64,000 nt of DNA from Sorangium cellulosum. GTDB taxonomy: Bacteria > Myxococcota_A > Polyangia > Polyangiales > Polyangiaceae. Below, in pieces: positions 43,684 through 51,222 of this stretch (position 1 is the first letter of the stretch; each line of letters starts with the position of its first letter). The notes under the pieces are model-generated. The model searched no databases, was not told the origin of the DNA, and saw only the letters and a list, made by a program, of their open reading frames with translations. Position numbers and translations under genes: made by a program. The stretch covers positions 7,084,501 through 7,148,500 of the forward strand of contig NZ_CP012670.1 in the NCBI RefSeq assembly GCF_004135735.1. Reading direction: 5' to 3'.

Positions 43684-44292
43684 TTGAAAGAGCGGAGCCC
43701 TCAACAGATCGTCCATCTGGACCTCGATGTCAAAGGCTGGATCGCGTCACCGCCCACCGTAGAGCGCGCGCGGCCAGCTCGCTGCCCTCGTTGCGGCGCG
43801 GCGGGATGCCCGCTGGGGGGCACGTTAGGGCTGTGGGGCCACGGGACGCGGTCGCGGCAGGTGCGCGGGCCGCTCGCCGCTGGCGAGCGCGGCGGGCTCG
43901 TCACGATCGAGGCGCGCCGCTATCGGTGCCGCCGCTGCAACGCCACGATCACGGTCGTGCCGCGGGGCGTCGCAGCGCGACGGCACTTCGCCGCAACGGC
44001 GATCGGTCTGGCTCTTCTGCTCGTCGGCACTGCCGGTGCAGCGCTCATCGAGGTGCGGCGGCGTGTCAGCCCCTGGTCTGCCAGCTTCGATGCCGACAGC
44101 TGGGCGACCGTGCGGCGCTGGTTATGCGCCATCGACCAGAAGCGCCTCTTTCCGTCGGTCCGCCCCAGTCCCCTCGCTTCTTCGCTGCGGCAGCGAGCCG
44201 AGCGGGCCGCGATGACGCTCGTCGCGATGGCGCCATTTGCCGCCGACGTCCCCGAGGCCGCCGTCATGGCCGGCGCCGCGCGGGCTGCGTGA
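43684..44292 (+). CDS. Transposon accessory protein with zinc ribbon (DUF6431-like)
   Basis: A 202-aa protein inside the transposon. Residues ~34-90 hold cysteine pairs typical of a zinc ribbon (CPRCGAAGCP, then YRCRRCNATITV), followed by a helical domain (ATAIGLALLLVGTAGAALIE; FDADSWATVRRWLCAIDQKR) that could bind DNA. Similar zinc-ribbon proteins, classed as DUF6431 as far as I recall, accompany integrase/ATPase transposons. The start is uncertain: the TTG at 43684 gives the longest frame and lacks a good ribosome site. It lies 126 nt upstream of the integrase gene on the same strand. Role in target choice or regulation is inferred. Confidence 0.65.
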   Translation: MKERSPQQIVHLDLDVKGWIASPPTVERARPARCPRCGAAGCPLGGTLGLWGHGTRSRQVRGPLAAGERGGLVTIEARRYRCRRCNATITVVPRGVAARRHFAATAIGLALLLVGTAGAALIEVRRRVSPWSASFDADSWATVRRWLCAIDQKRLFPSVRPSPLASSLRQRAERAAMTLVAMAPFAADVPEAAVMAGAARAA

Positions 44293-44418
44293 TGGCGAGC
44301 GGCGTGCTTGCCGGGCTCATGTCGGGCCCCACCCGGTTGGATCCTCGGTCGGCGGAGCGCCTTGCGCTTGGATGGCTGTGCGGCCGGTGCGGTGTCACCG
44401 GCGCGGAAAGGACACGAC

Positions 44419-45768
44419 GTGCAAGACCCCCTCAAGCCCAAGGACCACGCGGAAGCGGTGGCGCTCTATCGCAGTGAGATCATCGGCTCGCTCATGCACC
44501 GCGAGCTCGATCGCGGAGAGCTCGCCGAAGCGCTCGCCGACCTGAGCAAGCAGCGGTTTCGCCCCCCGCGCGCCCATTCTCCGCGCTCCTACTCGGTCCC
44601 CACGCTCGAGCGCTGGTACTACGCGTACAAGACCGAAGGCCTCGAAGGCCTGCGCCCCAAGTCCCGCAAGGACAAGGGGCGGGCGCGAGAGCTCACCCCC
44701 GAGCAACGGCAGATGCTGCTCGACATTCGAGAAGAGCACCCGAGCGCCTCGGTCTCGCTCATCCTCGACACCCTGATCGCGGCGGGTCGCATCGACAAGG
44801 GCGCCATCTCCGCCACCACGGTGCGACGCCTGTACGCCGAGCACCACCTCGATCGCGTCGCGCTGCGCGAGCGCACGGGCGGCAAGGTGCGGCTGCGCTG
44901 GCAGGCCGAGCGCCCCGGCGCTCTTTGGCACGGCGACGTGTGTCACGCGGCACCGATCCTCGTTGACGGCCGCCCGGCGCCGGTGCGGATCCACGCGCTG
45001 CTCGACGACGCCTCCCGGTACATTCTCGCGATCGAAGCGATGAGCGCCGAGCGGGAGGTCGACATGCTGGCGCTCTTCATCCGGGCGCTGCGCAAGCACG
45101 GCGCTCCCGACGCCCTCTACCTGGACAACGGCTCGACCTACCGCGGGCACACCTTGCATCTTGCGTGCGAGCGACTCGGCACCACCCTGATCCACGCCCG
45201 CCCCTACGACGCCCCTGCACGCGGCAAGATGGAGCGCTTCTGGAGGACGTTGCGAGAGAGGTGCGTGGACTTCACCGGCGCGCTCGGCTCGCTGCACGAC
45301 CTCAACGTCCGGCTCTACGCCTGGGTCGACGAGCACTACCACCGCACACCGCACGCGGCGCTCTTCGGCAAATCCCCCGCGCAGGTCTACGAGGAGTATC
45401 CCCACGTCACCGACGGCCTCGACGAGCGAAAGCTCCGCGACGCGCTCACGACCCAGGCCCGCCGGCGCGTCCGGCGTGATAGCACGCTCTCGATGGATGG
45501 GGAGGACTGGGAGACCGATCTTGGCTTCCTCGCCGGCCACCTCGTCACGGTATCGCGGTGCCTCGTCACGCCGAACGAGCCGCCCTGGATCGAACACGAG
45601 GGCAAACGCTTCGCGCTGCACCGAGTCGACCCGGTGAAGAACGCCCGTCGCGCGAGGCCGGCCTGCAACCTCGATGTCGCGCACGAGGCACGCGTCCCCT
45701 TCGACCCGCCGAAAGCGCTCCTGGACAAGGCGCTCGGCCGAACGCCCCGCGGTGACGAGGAGGGATGA
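44419..45768 (+). CDS. TniA-like DDE integrase/transposase
   Basis: A 449-aa transposase. An N-terminal helix-turn-helix region (YSVPTLERWYYAYKTEGLEG) precedes a retroviral-integrase-type catalytic core with Asp in LWHGDVCHAAP, Asp in ALYLDNGSTYRG and Glu in ARGKMERFWRTLRER. A C-terminal beta-barrel-like domain (Mu-transposase C type; GHLVTVSRCLVTPNEPPWIE) follows. It would bind the transposon ends and carry out strand transfer. The GTG start at 44419 has GGAAAGGA about 7 nt upstream. Its stop overlaps the ATPase gene as ATGA, so both are coupled, as in tniA/tniB or tnsB/tnsC modules. Confidence 0.9.
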   Translation: MQDPLKPKDHAEAVALYRSEIIGSLMHRELDRGELAEALADLSKQRFRPPRAHSPRSYSVPTLERWYYAYKTEGLEGLRPKSRKDKGRARELTPEQRQMLLDIREEHPSASVSLILDTLIAAGRIDKGAISATTVRRLYAEHHLDRVALRERTGGKVRLRWQAERPGALWHGDVCHAAPILVDGRPAPVRIHALLDDASRYILAIEAMSAEREVDMLALFIRALRKHGAPDALYLDNGSTYRGHTLHLACERLGTTLIHARPYDAPARGKMERFWRTLRERCVDFTGALGSLHDLNVRLYAWVDEHYHRTPHAALFGKSPAQVYEEYPHVTDGLDERKLRDALTTQARRRVRRDSTLSMDGEDWETDLGFLAGHLVTVSRCLVTPNEPPWIEHEGKRFALHRVDPVKNARRARPACNLDVAHEARVPFDPPKALLDKALGRTPRGDEEG

Positions 45769-46580
45769 TCATGGACTTCTGCAGCTACTTCAGCTTTACC
45801 GCAGAGCCATTCTCCAAGGAGATCGAAGACGGCGAGCTCTGGCTTCCTCCGTCCAAGCAGATGCTGCTCGAGATGCTCATCGAAGCGGTGCACGCCAGAA
45901 AGAGCGTGCTCCTCGCCGGTGACCCCGGCGTTGGCAAGACGTGCCTTCTCCGCGCGCTCCGTCATGCCCTTTCGCCGCAGACGTTTCGCTTGACCTACTG
46001 CGCGAACGTGACGCTTGGACGCCGGGATTTCTATCGCCAGCTCTGTCTGGCGCTCGGCCTCGCTCGGTGCAGCACCGCTGGAGACGTCTTCTACGCGGTC
46101 AGCACGCACGTCGAGGAACTCGCGAGGGAGCGCGTATTCCCGGTCTTCGTCCTCGATGAAGCCCACCTACTTCATCAGGACACGCTCGACCATCTTCACA
46201 TTCTCCTCAATTACGCCTGGGATAGCCGCGCATTGCTTTCGCTCGTGTTGCTTGGCTTGCCCGAGCTCGGCGAGCGGCTCCGCGTGCGGCGCAATCGCTC
46301 CCTGTATTCGCGCCTCCACTACCGACTGACCATCGACCCGCTCACGCCGGACGATACGGCCGACTATCTGCGTGTACGTCTCAGCCGAGTCGGCTGCGCG
46401 AAAGAGCTCTTCACGTCGGACGCGATCGCGATGTTGCACGAGGCGGCCGCCGGCAGCCTGCGCGACACCGACCGACTCGCCACGGCCGCGCTCCGCGCCG
46501 CTGCGCGTAAAAAGCGCAAGCTCGTTGAGCGCGATGTCCTGAGCCGTATCCTGCAATTGGACGCAGAGGAGGGCGGATGA
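45765..46580 (+). CDS. TniB/ExeA-like AAA+ ATPase of the transposon
   Basis: A 271-aa AAA+ ATPase of the ExeA/TniB group. Walker A is GDPGVGKTCLL (~49-58), Walker B is VFVLDEAHLLH (~125), and the sensor region LVLLGLPELGERL is followed by a C-terminal helical lid (DTDRLATAALRAAARKKR). Such ATPases select target DNA and activate the partner integrase. The N-terminus (FCSYFSFTAEPFSKEIE) is typical of ExeA-like proteins. It overlaps the integrase gene upstream and the small gene downstream by 4 nt each. Confidence 0.88.
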   Translation: MIMDFCSYFSFTAEPFSKEIEDGELWLPPSKQMLLEMLIEAVHARKSVLLAGDPGVGKTCLLRALRHALSPQTFRLTYCANVTLGRRDFYRQLCLALGLARCSTAGDVFYAVSTHVEELARERVFPVFVLDEAHLLHQDTLDHLHILLNYAWDSRALLSLVLLGLPELGERLRVRRNRSLYSRLHYRLTIDPLTPDDTADYLRVRLSRVGCAKELFTSDAIAMLHEAAAGSLRDTDRLATAALRAAARKKRKLVERDVLSRILQLDAEEGG

Positions 46581-46834
46581 ACCCAGCCTCCCTGGCCGAG
46601 GAGGACACGCGGCGGGTCGACGACGAGCGCAGCGCAGCCGCCGCCCTCGTCGTTGCCCTCGCGCTCGCCCGCGACGCGCTCCTCGCGAACTACCCGGACG
46701 ACCCCGATCCGCTGTGCCCTCGCACCTACGCCGTCGACGTCGTGCTCCACCACATCGACGGGCTGAGCGACGCCCTCACTCGCCACCGCGCCGTCCTCGA
46801 CGGCGACGATCGCCTCCCCACCCACATCGACTGA
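46577..46834 (+). CDS. Small transposon-encoded protein of unknown function
   Basis: An 85-aa helical, acidic protein (LVVALALARDALLANYPDDP; YAVDVVLHHIDGLSDALTRH). The ATG overlaps the ATPase stop (ATGA), which is strong evidence that it is translated as the last gene of the transposition operon. It is too small for TniQ or TnsD and has no zinc finger. The region 46835-46969 after it carries only the right end of the element. Confidence 0.7.
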   Translation: MNPASLAEEDTRRVDDERSAAAALVVALALARDALLANYPDDPDPLCPRTYAVDVVLHHIDGLSDALTRHRAVLDGDDRLPTHID

Positions 46835-46969
46835 GAACGTCGGCGCCCCGCGACCGCCGAAGTGCCCCGGCGCCTCCCCTCGCTGCCATCGCGGCGAGCG
46901 GAGATCCGGGTCGACGATGGCCATCACGGAGCCGGATCTTCCGGCCATCAAATAGCTCGCTCGGTAACA

Positions 46970-47174
46970 CGAAGGAGGGCCCGCCGAGGCCGCCGCCGCC
47001 GGGACCGCCGTTGCCGCCCTTGCCGCCGTTGCAAGCGTCCTGCGAGCCGCTTATCCCAGTCGCACCGACGCCGCCTCTGCCTCCTGAACCACCCGGCTGC
47101 AAGTCTCCACCTCGTCCGCCGTTGCCACCGTGTGCTGTTTGCAGCCGGCAATCCGTGAGCGTCACCGTCGCATC
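46970..47174 (-). pseudogene. Middle fragment of disrupted Gly-rich lipoprotein gene
   Basis: The minus strand encodes VTLTDCRLQTAHGGNGGRGG through GNGGPGGGGLGGPSF, matching the Gly-rich middle of the intact paralogue (VTLTDCRLQ at its residue ~427). It is bounded by two transposons: the 9-bp duplication of the IS10-like element at 47166-47174 and the 5-bp duplication of the larger transposon at 46970-46974. It has no start or stop of its own; a chimeric open frame running into the transposon (to 46776) is an artefact. Confidence 0.88.
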
Positions 47175-48626
47175 CTGACAGATCCCCTCATTTTATACGG
47201 CAAATTCGTCGATTCCCGCGCCGCTGGCACACCGCTTCCACTGAGCACCAATGTGGGACAGTTGTTTGCATGGGCCCACGAGGCTCAGGTGTTTCGGGTG
47301 AGCCTACGACGAATACGTGAGAATCTGCGGTCGCTGGCCGGAATAGTATCAGTATGAGGCAATCGGCGGGCGTCGACGCGTGCACGGAAGGCAAGGCGAA
47401 GGGGAACTTGACGACGACGCGCTCGGAGGAGCGGTCGCATTCGATGAGGGCTCGCAGGCAACTCGAGCGCGTAGGGCTCAGCGCGAGTAGCATCGAGCGG
47501 TTCCTTCACGCCGCTGTGAAAGTCGACCTGCACGTCAAGACCGTGCTGTCCTTGTCGCTGGCAACCCTGGGCGTTCTGCACTCGGTCTCCCTTTGCATTC
47601 ACGTGATCGGGCGAGGGATGGCGTGGGCAAGAGACGGTAGCCCCAAGCACGCGACCAAACAAGTTGATCGCCTGCTGAGTAACAACAATGTGTCCCCATG
47701 GCTTCTGTTCGACGCTTGGGTCCGCTTCGTGGTGGGGCCGCGAGAGGAGCTGCTGGTCGCTCTCGACTGGACGGAGTTTGATGTCGATGACCACGCCACG
47801 TTGGCGTTGTACTTGATCACTCGTCACGGGCGAGCAACGCCGCTTATTTGGAGGACGGTCAAGAAGTCGTCGTTGGCTGGCAAGCGCAACGCCTATGAAG
47901 ACGAGGTCATTGAGCGGCTGCACGAGATTCTTCCGAAAGCAACTCGAGTAACACTCCTCGCGGACCGGGGCTTCGGCGACCAGGAGCGGTACGCACATCT
48001 CGGCAATCTGGGTTGGGACTACATCATTCGGTTCCGTGAGTGCATCATCGTCACCGATGCTGATGACACTGCGCGTCCTGCAGGCGAATGGCTCACATCT
48101 ACCGGACGGGCAAAGATGCTGAAGAACGTCCGGGTCACGCAGGACAAGACGGCCATCGCGGCGGTCGTGCTCGTTCACGACAAGCGGATGAAGGAGCCAT
48201 GGTGCCTCGCAACCAGCCGTGCCGACCTGACGGCGAGCCAGGTGACCAAGCTCTACGGCCGTCGCTTCTGCATCGAGGAGACGTTCCGCGACGTCAAGAA
48301 CGTTCATTTTGGCATGGGTCTCTCCGCCACACATATTGGCGACACTGCCCGACGCGACCGACTTCTGCTTATAGCTGCCTTTGCGCACGTGCTCCTGACG
48401 CTCCTTGGGGAGGCAGGAGAACGGGCCGGCCTCGATCGCCTCCTGAAGACCAATACCGTGAAGCATCGAACCTTGTCGCTCTATAACCAGGGATGCTACT
48501 GGTACACAGCCATTCCCAACATGCGGGAAGAGCGGCTTGTTCAACTCATGACAGCGTACGGCGAGGTGCTCCGTGAGCACGCCGTAACCCGTGAAATTCT
48601 TGGGACTATATGAGGGGATGCATCAG
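47175..48626 (+). mobile_element. IS10-like insertion sequence (IS4 family), 1452 bp, intact
   Basis: The left end begins CTGACAGATCCCCTCAT (47175) and the right end is the complement of CTGATGCATCCCCTCAT (48610-48626), 14 of 17 matching. The ends closely resemble those of IS10 (CTGAGAGATCCCCTCAT). Flanking 9-bp direct repeats CGTCGCATC occupy 47166-47174 and 48627-48635, the duplication length known for IS10. One full-length transposase gene fills the element, and its stop lies within the right terminal repeat. Confidence 0.92.
47354..48613 (+). CDS. IS4-family (IS10-like) transposase
   Basis: A 419-aa DDE transposase. Catalytic residues are recognisable: Asp in LLVALDWTEFD, Asp in VTLLADRGFGDQ, and the YREK signature in YGRRFCIEETFRDVK. 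ATKQVDRLLSNNN near residue 100 corresponds to the IKRIDRLLGN segment of IS10 transposase. It acts by cut-and-paste through hairpin ends. Length and motifs indicate an intact enzyme. The ATG at 47354 has no strong ribosome site, which fits the weak translation typical of these elements. Confidence 0.92.
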   Translation: MRQSAGVDACTEGKAKGNLTTTRSEERSHSMRARRQLERVGLSASSIERFLHAAVKVDLHVKTVLSLSLATLGVLHSVSLCIHVIGRGMAWARDGSPKHATKQVDRLLSNNNVSPWLLFDAWVRFVVGPREELLVALDWTEFDVDDHATLALYLITRHGRATPLIWRTVKKSSLAGKRNAYEDEVIERLHEILPKATRVTLLADRGFGDQERYAHLGNLGWDYIIRFRECIIVTDADDTARPAGEWLTSTGRAKMLKNVRVTQDKTAIAAVVLVHDKRMKEPWCLATSRADLTASQVTKLYGRRFCIEETFRDVKNVHFGMGLSATHIGDTARRDRLLLIAAFAHVLLTLLGEAGERAGLDRLLKTNTVKHRTLSLYNQGCYWYTAIPNMREERLVQLMTAYGEVLREHAVTREILGTI

Positions 48627-48830
48627 CGTCGCATCCACAGGCTCGCCGTGCTCGCTCGGGATGCACCTGTCCGGCGTGCCGCCGCCTCCCGCGGTCGCGC
48701 TCGCGGCTTCCGGCAGACACATGTACGTCAGCACGCAATCCCCAGCCGTATTGCTGCAGGCAGCAATGGCGCCGACCACGATCGCCGTAAGCGTGGCGGA
48801 AGCGAGCATCGTTCCCGTCGAACCCTTCAT
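48627..48830 (-). pseudogene. N-terminal fragment of disrupted Gly-rich lipoprotein gene
   Basis: The minus strand starts with ATG at 48830 (GGAGG 5 nt upstream) and encodes a lipoprotein signal (TLTAIVVGAIAAC) followed by TAGDCVLTYMCLPEAAS and PDRCIPSEHGEPVDAT, where it is cut by the IS10-like element (9-bp duplication 48627-48635). It aligns with the N-terminus of the intact paralogue (AGNCVLTYRCLQGTS, DECIPSER). Spliced with 46970-47165 and 43105-43256 it makes an open frame of 183 codons. Confidence 0.88.
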
Positions 48831-48859
48831 GAAACCCTCCTTCGCTCGTCGCTCCGCCT

Positions 48860-49990
48860 TTAGAAGGCGCCTCCAATCGACAACCCGATACCACCACGCG
48901 CCATCACGGGCGCCACCCATCCTACGGTCGCCGGCTTCGTGTTTGGCCGAGGCCAGAACGTGTACGCAGCCGTCGCCGCCCACAGGAGGCCTCCTCCGAT
49001 CAGCGCCGCCATCGCGGTGTTCGCCGAGCGGTCTTGTTCCTGCCGCAGCGATAGCAGCTCGGCACATCGTCCCGCCTGCGGCGGCCTCGAGCAGCGCACG
49101 CCATCAGCCTTCAACTGCGCCAGCAGCTCATCCGCATCGCTGGCTGTCGCCGCCGACAGGAGCGCCAGCGCCACGCCGGTTCCCACCGCCGCGCCGCCCG
49201 CAGCCGTGCCGCCCGCAACGAGGTAGCCATTCGGCTGCCCCTCGCGCCCCACCCCGGCGCCCTGCGCCGGCGCTGCCACCGCCGGCACGGCCGTCGCGTC
49301 CGCCTCCACCGCCGCCGGGTCGTTCCCCTCCGGCACGCCGCCGCTGGGCTTCGCCGCAATGCCGTCCCACTCCTGCGACTCCTTGTCGACGATCGTCACC
49401 GATGCCCACCCAGGCTCGACCCCGAAGTTCATCGTGATCCTCAGCGTCTGGCCCGCCTTCACGCCGAACACCGCCGCCTTGGCCCTGCGGGCGAGCCGCG
49501 CCTCGACCGCGTGCTGCCCCGGCTCCACGAACAGCGGGCCCTCGAAAGGCCCGGTCCCCACGTACTCTCCGTCCACCAGCACCTCGGCCGGTCCACCGAC
49601 CACCGAGACGTCCAGTGACCCGACCTTGCTGCGCGCCTCGAAATAGAGCTCGAGCATCTCTTCGGTCACCGGCGGCGCTTCGCTCTCCTTCCCCCTCACG
49701 AAGATCGCGAGGTGCTCCGCCGCGTCCCGGTACAGCCCGAGCTTCAGCTCGCATTCCCCGAGCCTGCCCGCCGTCGTCCAGCTCTTGTCCAGCGACCACG
49801 CCACGAAGAACGCATCGCGCGCTGGCGCGTAGTCCTTCTTCTTGAACAGCACCTCGCCGCGGCGCTCGAGATCGCGCGCCCTCTCCACCAGCGCCTCGTC
49901 ATTCCCCGCAGGAGCGCCGAGTGAGACGCGGGCCGGCGCCATCGCCAGCGATGCTGCGAGCAGCACCGAGCCAAGCCTTCGGAAGACCAT
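48860..49990 (-). CDS. PEGA/TPR protein, module copy 2
   Basis: A 376-aa envelope protein. A signal peptide (MVFRRLGSVLLAASLAMAPA) is followed by a TPR-like region (~30-110; GEVLFKKKDYAPARDAFFVA, LGECELKLGLYRDAAEHLAI). A PEGA beta domain (~125-200; AEVLVDGEYVGTGPFEGPLF, PGQHAVEARL) follows. A Pro/Ala linker leads to two C-terminal hydrophobic segments (~252-275, ~315-335). It is a clear paralogue of the protein at 55984-57132. The start at 49990 is preferred over 49999 because AAGGAG is 9 nt upstream. It lies 29 nt upstream of the disrupted lipoprotein gene, its natural operon partner. Likely a surface or inner-membrane structural or carbohydrate-contacting protein; exact role unknown. Confidence 0.82.
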   Translation of the reverse strand: MVFRRLGSVLLAASLAMAPARVSLGAPAGNDEALVERARDLERRGEVLFKKKDYAPARDAFFVAWSLDKSWTTAGRLGECELKLGLYRDAAEHLAIFVRGKESEAPPVTEEMLELYFEARSKVGSLDVSVVGGPAEVLVDGEYVGTGPFEGPLFVEPGQHAVEARLARRAKAAVFGVKAGQTLRITMNFGVEPGWASVTIVDKESQEWDGIAAKPSGGVPEGNDPAAVEADATAVPAVAAPAQGAGVGREGQPNGYLVAGGTAAGGAAVGTGVALALLSAATASDADELLAQLKADGVRCSRPPQAGRCAELLSLRQEQDRSANTAMAALIGGGLLWAATAAYTFWPRPNTKPATVGWVAPVMARGGIGLSIGGAF

Positions 49991-50196
49991 GTCTTGCATC
50001 TCCTTCGCCGCTTCGACAAGAGGATCACGCCCTCACCGCCGACAGTCCGCCTATACACGACCTTGGCAGCAGGCGCGATACCCAGCAGGAGCCGCAGATG
50101 CATCCCACAACCAGCATGTCGGCCCATTCCCGGGAGAGCCTGATATTTCTCATTCTTTCTTCGAAAGATCGGGGCGCGTCCCCTGCGCGCTCTTCT

Positions 50197-51180
50197 TCAT
50201 CGGTCGTCGAAGCGGCGGAGCCAGGCTTCGCTGCGCTCAAGATCGAACCGCAAGCCTGGTCCGCGCTGATGGAACGGTCGATGCTGGGTGATGCGGATCG
50301 GCTTGAGGTACTTGGCGAGCTTGACGTAGAGCTCGGGCCAGCGGTTGTGCTCGGCGCTGCCCAGCTGCGGATGAGGGCCGGCCTGGATCATGATGCCGCC
50401 CTCGTAGCGGTGGACGAGGAAGCGGCTGTCGAGCGCGGCAAGCTCGGCCGCCACCGTGTCGGATCCACCCATTTCCTCAAGCCAGCAGTCACCGACGACG
50501 GTCAACCAGTTGACCCCCTTGATGCCACCTTTCCCACCCTCTCTGCCATCAATCTGCCACAGCGCATGACTGATGGGATAATCGGCCTCAAGCCCCGGAA
50601 AACGCTGCGCCCAGTCATACACAACAGGCTCATATTTGCGATTGATCGAGTCATCCGGCGACTCGGCGACGCCAATTCCGCCATAACCAGCAACCGGCCG
50701 CAGCTTGGAGCAAATCCCGAGCAAGACCTCGGGGAGAGCGAGCTGGCGATCCGCGAACCAGAGCAACGGGAACATCACCCGGAAGTAGCCGAGCTTCCGG
50801 TAGGGCCTGCGCTCCATCCCAAGTCCATCCAGAGAAAATGCACTCGCGCCCCGCTGATATTCCGCACCATGATAGATGAAAGAAAAGCTCTCGTCCTCTC
50901 CACGGGCCAAGAGCCACGCGCGCGGGTTCGAGCCCTTCCCCCTCCCGAAAGGCTCCATGAGCTTGGTGTCTGGATTCAGCGCCCAGCGGAGGTGCTGGCC
51001 GCACAGCTGAAAATAGTCCTCACAGCACGACACCACCGCCTCCCGCACGTCATGCCTGTAAGGGTCATCGAAATACACCGTCACCAGCAGCGCGATCTGG
51101 AGCACCGTACGGCCTTCGCCATCCTTGACACTGAGGTGCTCATCGAGCACCGACCTGATCTCTTGCAGTTCCTCCGACAT
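50197..51180 (-). CDS. Type VI secretion immunity protein (DUF3396-like)
   Basis: A 327-aa soluble protein resembling the DUF3396 / type VI immunity family. Features include FRVMFPLLWFADRQLALPEV, PISHALWQIDGREGGKGGIK and GVNWLTVVGDCWLEEMGG, then EGGIMIQAGPHPQLG. The gene is immediately downstream (42 nt) of a VgrG gene with a C-terminal nuclease, the usual position of the cognate immunity gene. It probably binds and blocks the VRR-Nuc-like toxin in the cytoplasm of the producer and its kin. Family assignment is from memory of conserved motifs, and pairing is inferred from context. Confidence 0.8.
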   Translation of the reverse strand: MSEELQEIRSVLDEHLSVKDGEGRTVLQIALLVTVYFDDPYRHDVREAVVSCCEDYFQLCGQHLRWALNPDTKLMEPFGRGKGSNPRAWLLARGEDESFSFIYHGAEYQRGASAFSLDGLGMERRPYRKLGYFRVMFPLLWFADRQLALPEVLLGICSKLRPVAGYGGIGVAESPDDSINRKYEPVVYDWAQRFPGLEADYPISHALWQIDGREGGKGGIKGVNWLTVVGDCWLEEMGGSDTVAAELAALDSRFLVHRYEGGIMIQAGPHPQLGSAEHNRWPELYVKLAKYLKPIRITQHRPFHQRGPGLRFDLERSEAWLRRFDDR

Positions 51181-51222
51181 ACATTCCCTCGTTGGCGTAT
51201 TATGCCATGTATCGCGGGGCCT

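Larger units (their letters stand above)
43262..46969 (+). mobile_element. Complete TniA/TniB-type transposon (Tn7/Tn5053-like superfamily), 3708 bp
   Basis: The element starts with TGTTACTGAGC (43262) and ends with the complement of TGTTACCGAGC (46959-46969). The two ends also both carry TTGATG at terminal positions 19-24. A 5-bp direct repeat CGAAG flanks it (43257-43261 and 46970-46974). TGT...ACA ends with 5-bp duplications are the hallmark of DDE transposons with a Mu/Tn7/Tn552-type integrase. It contains four plus-strand genes: a zinc-ribbon protein, a DDE integrase, an AAA+ ATPase and an 85-aa protein. The last three overlap as an operon. It looks intact. The insertion interrupts a lipoprotein gene. 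Confidence 0.9.

Noticed and set aside
46776..47165. A 129-aa minus-strand open frame
   Set aside because: It is a chimera: the first half is the middle fragment of the disrupted lipoprotein and the rest is transposon end sequence.
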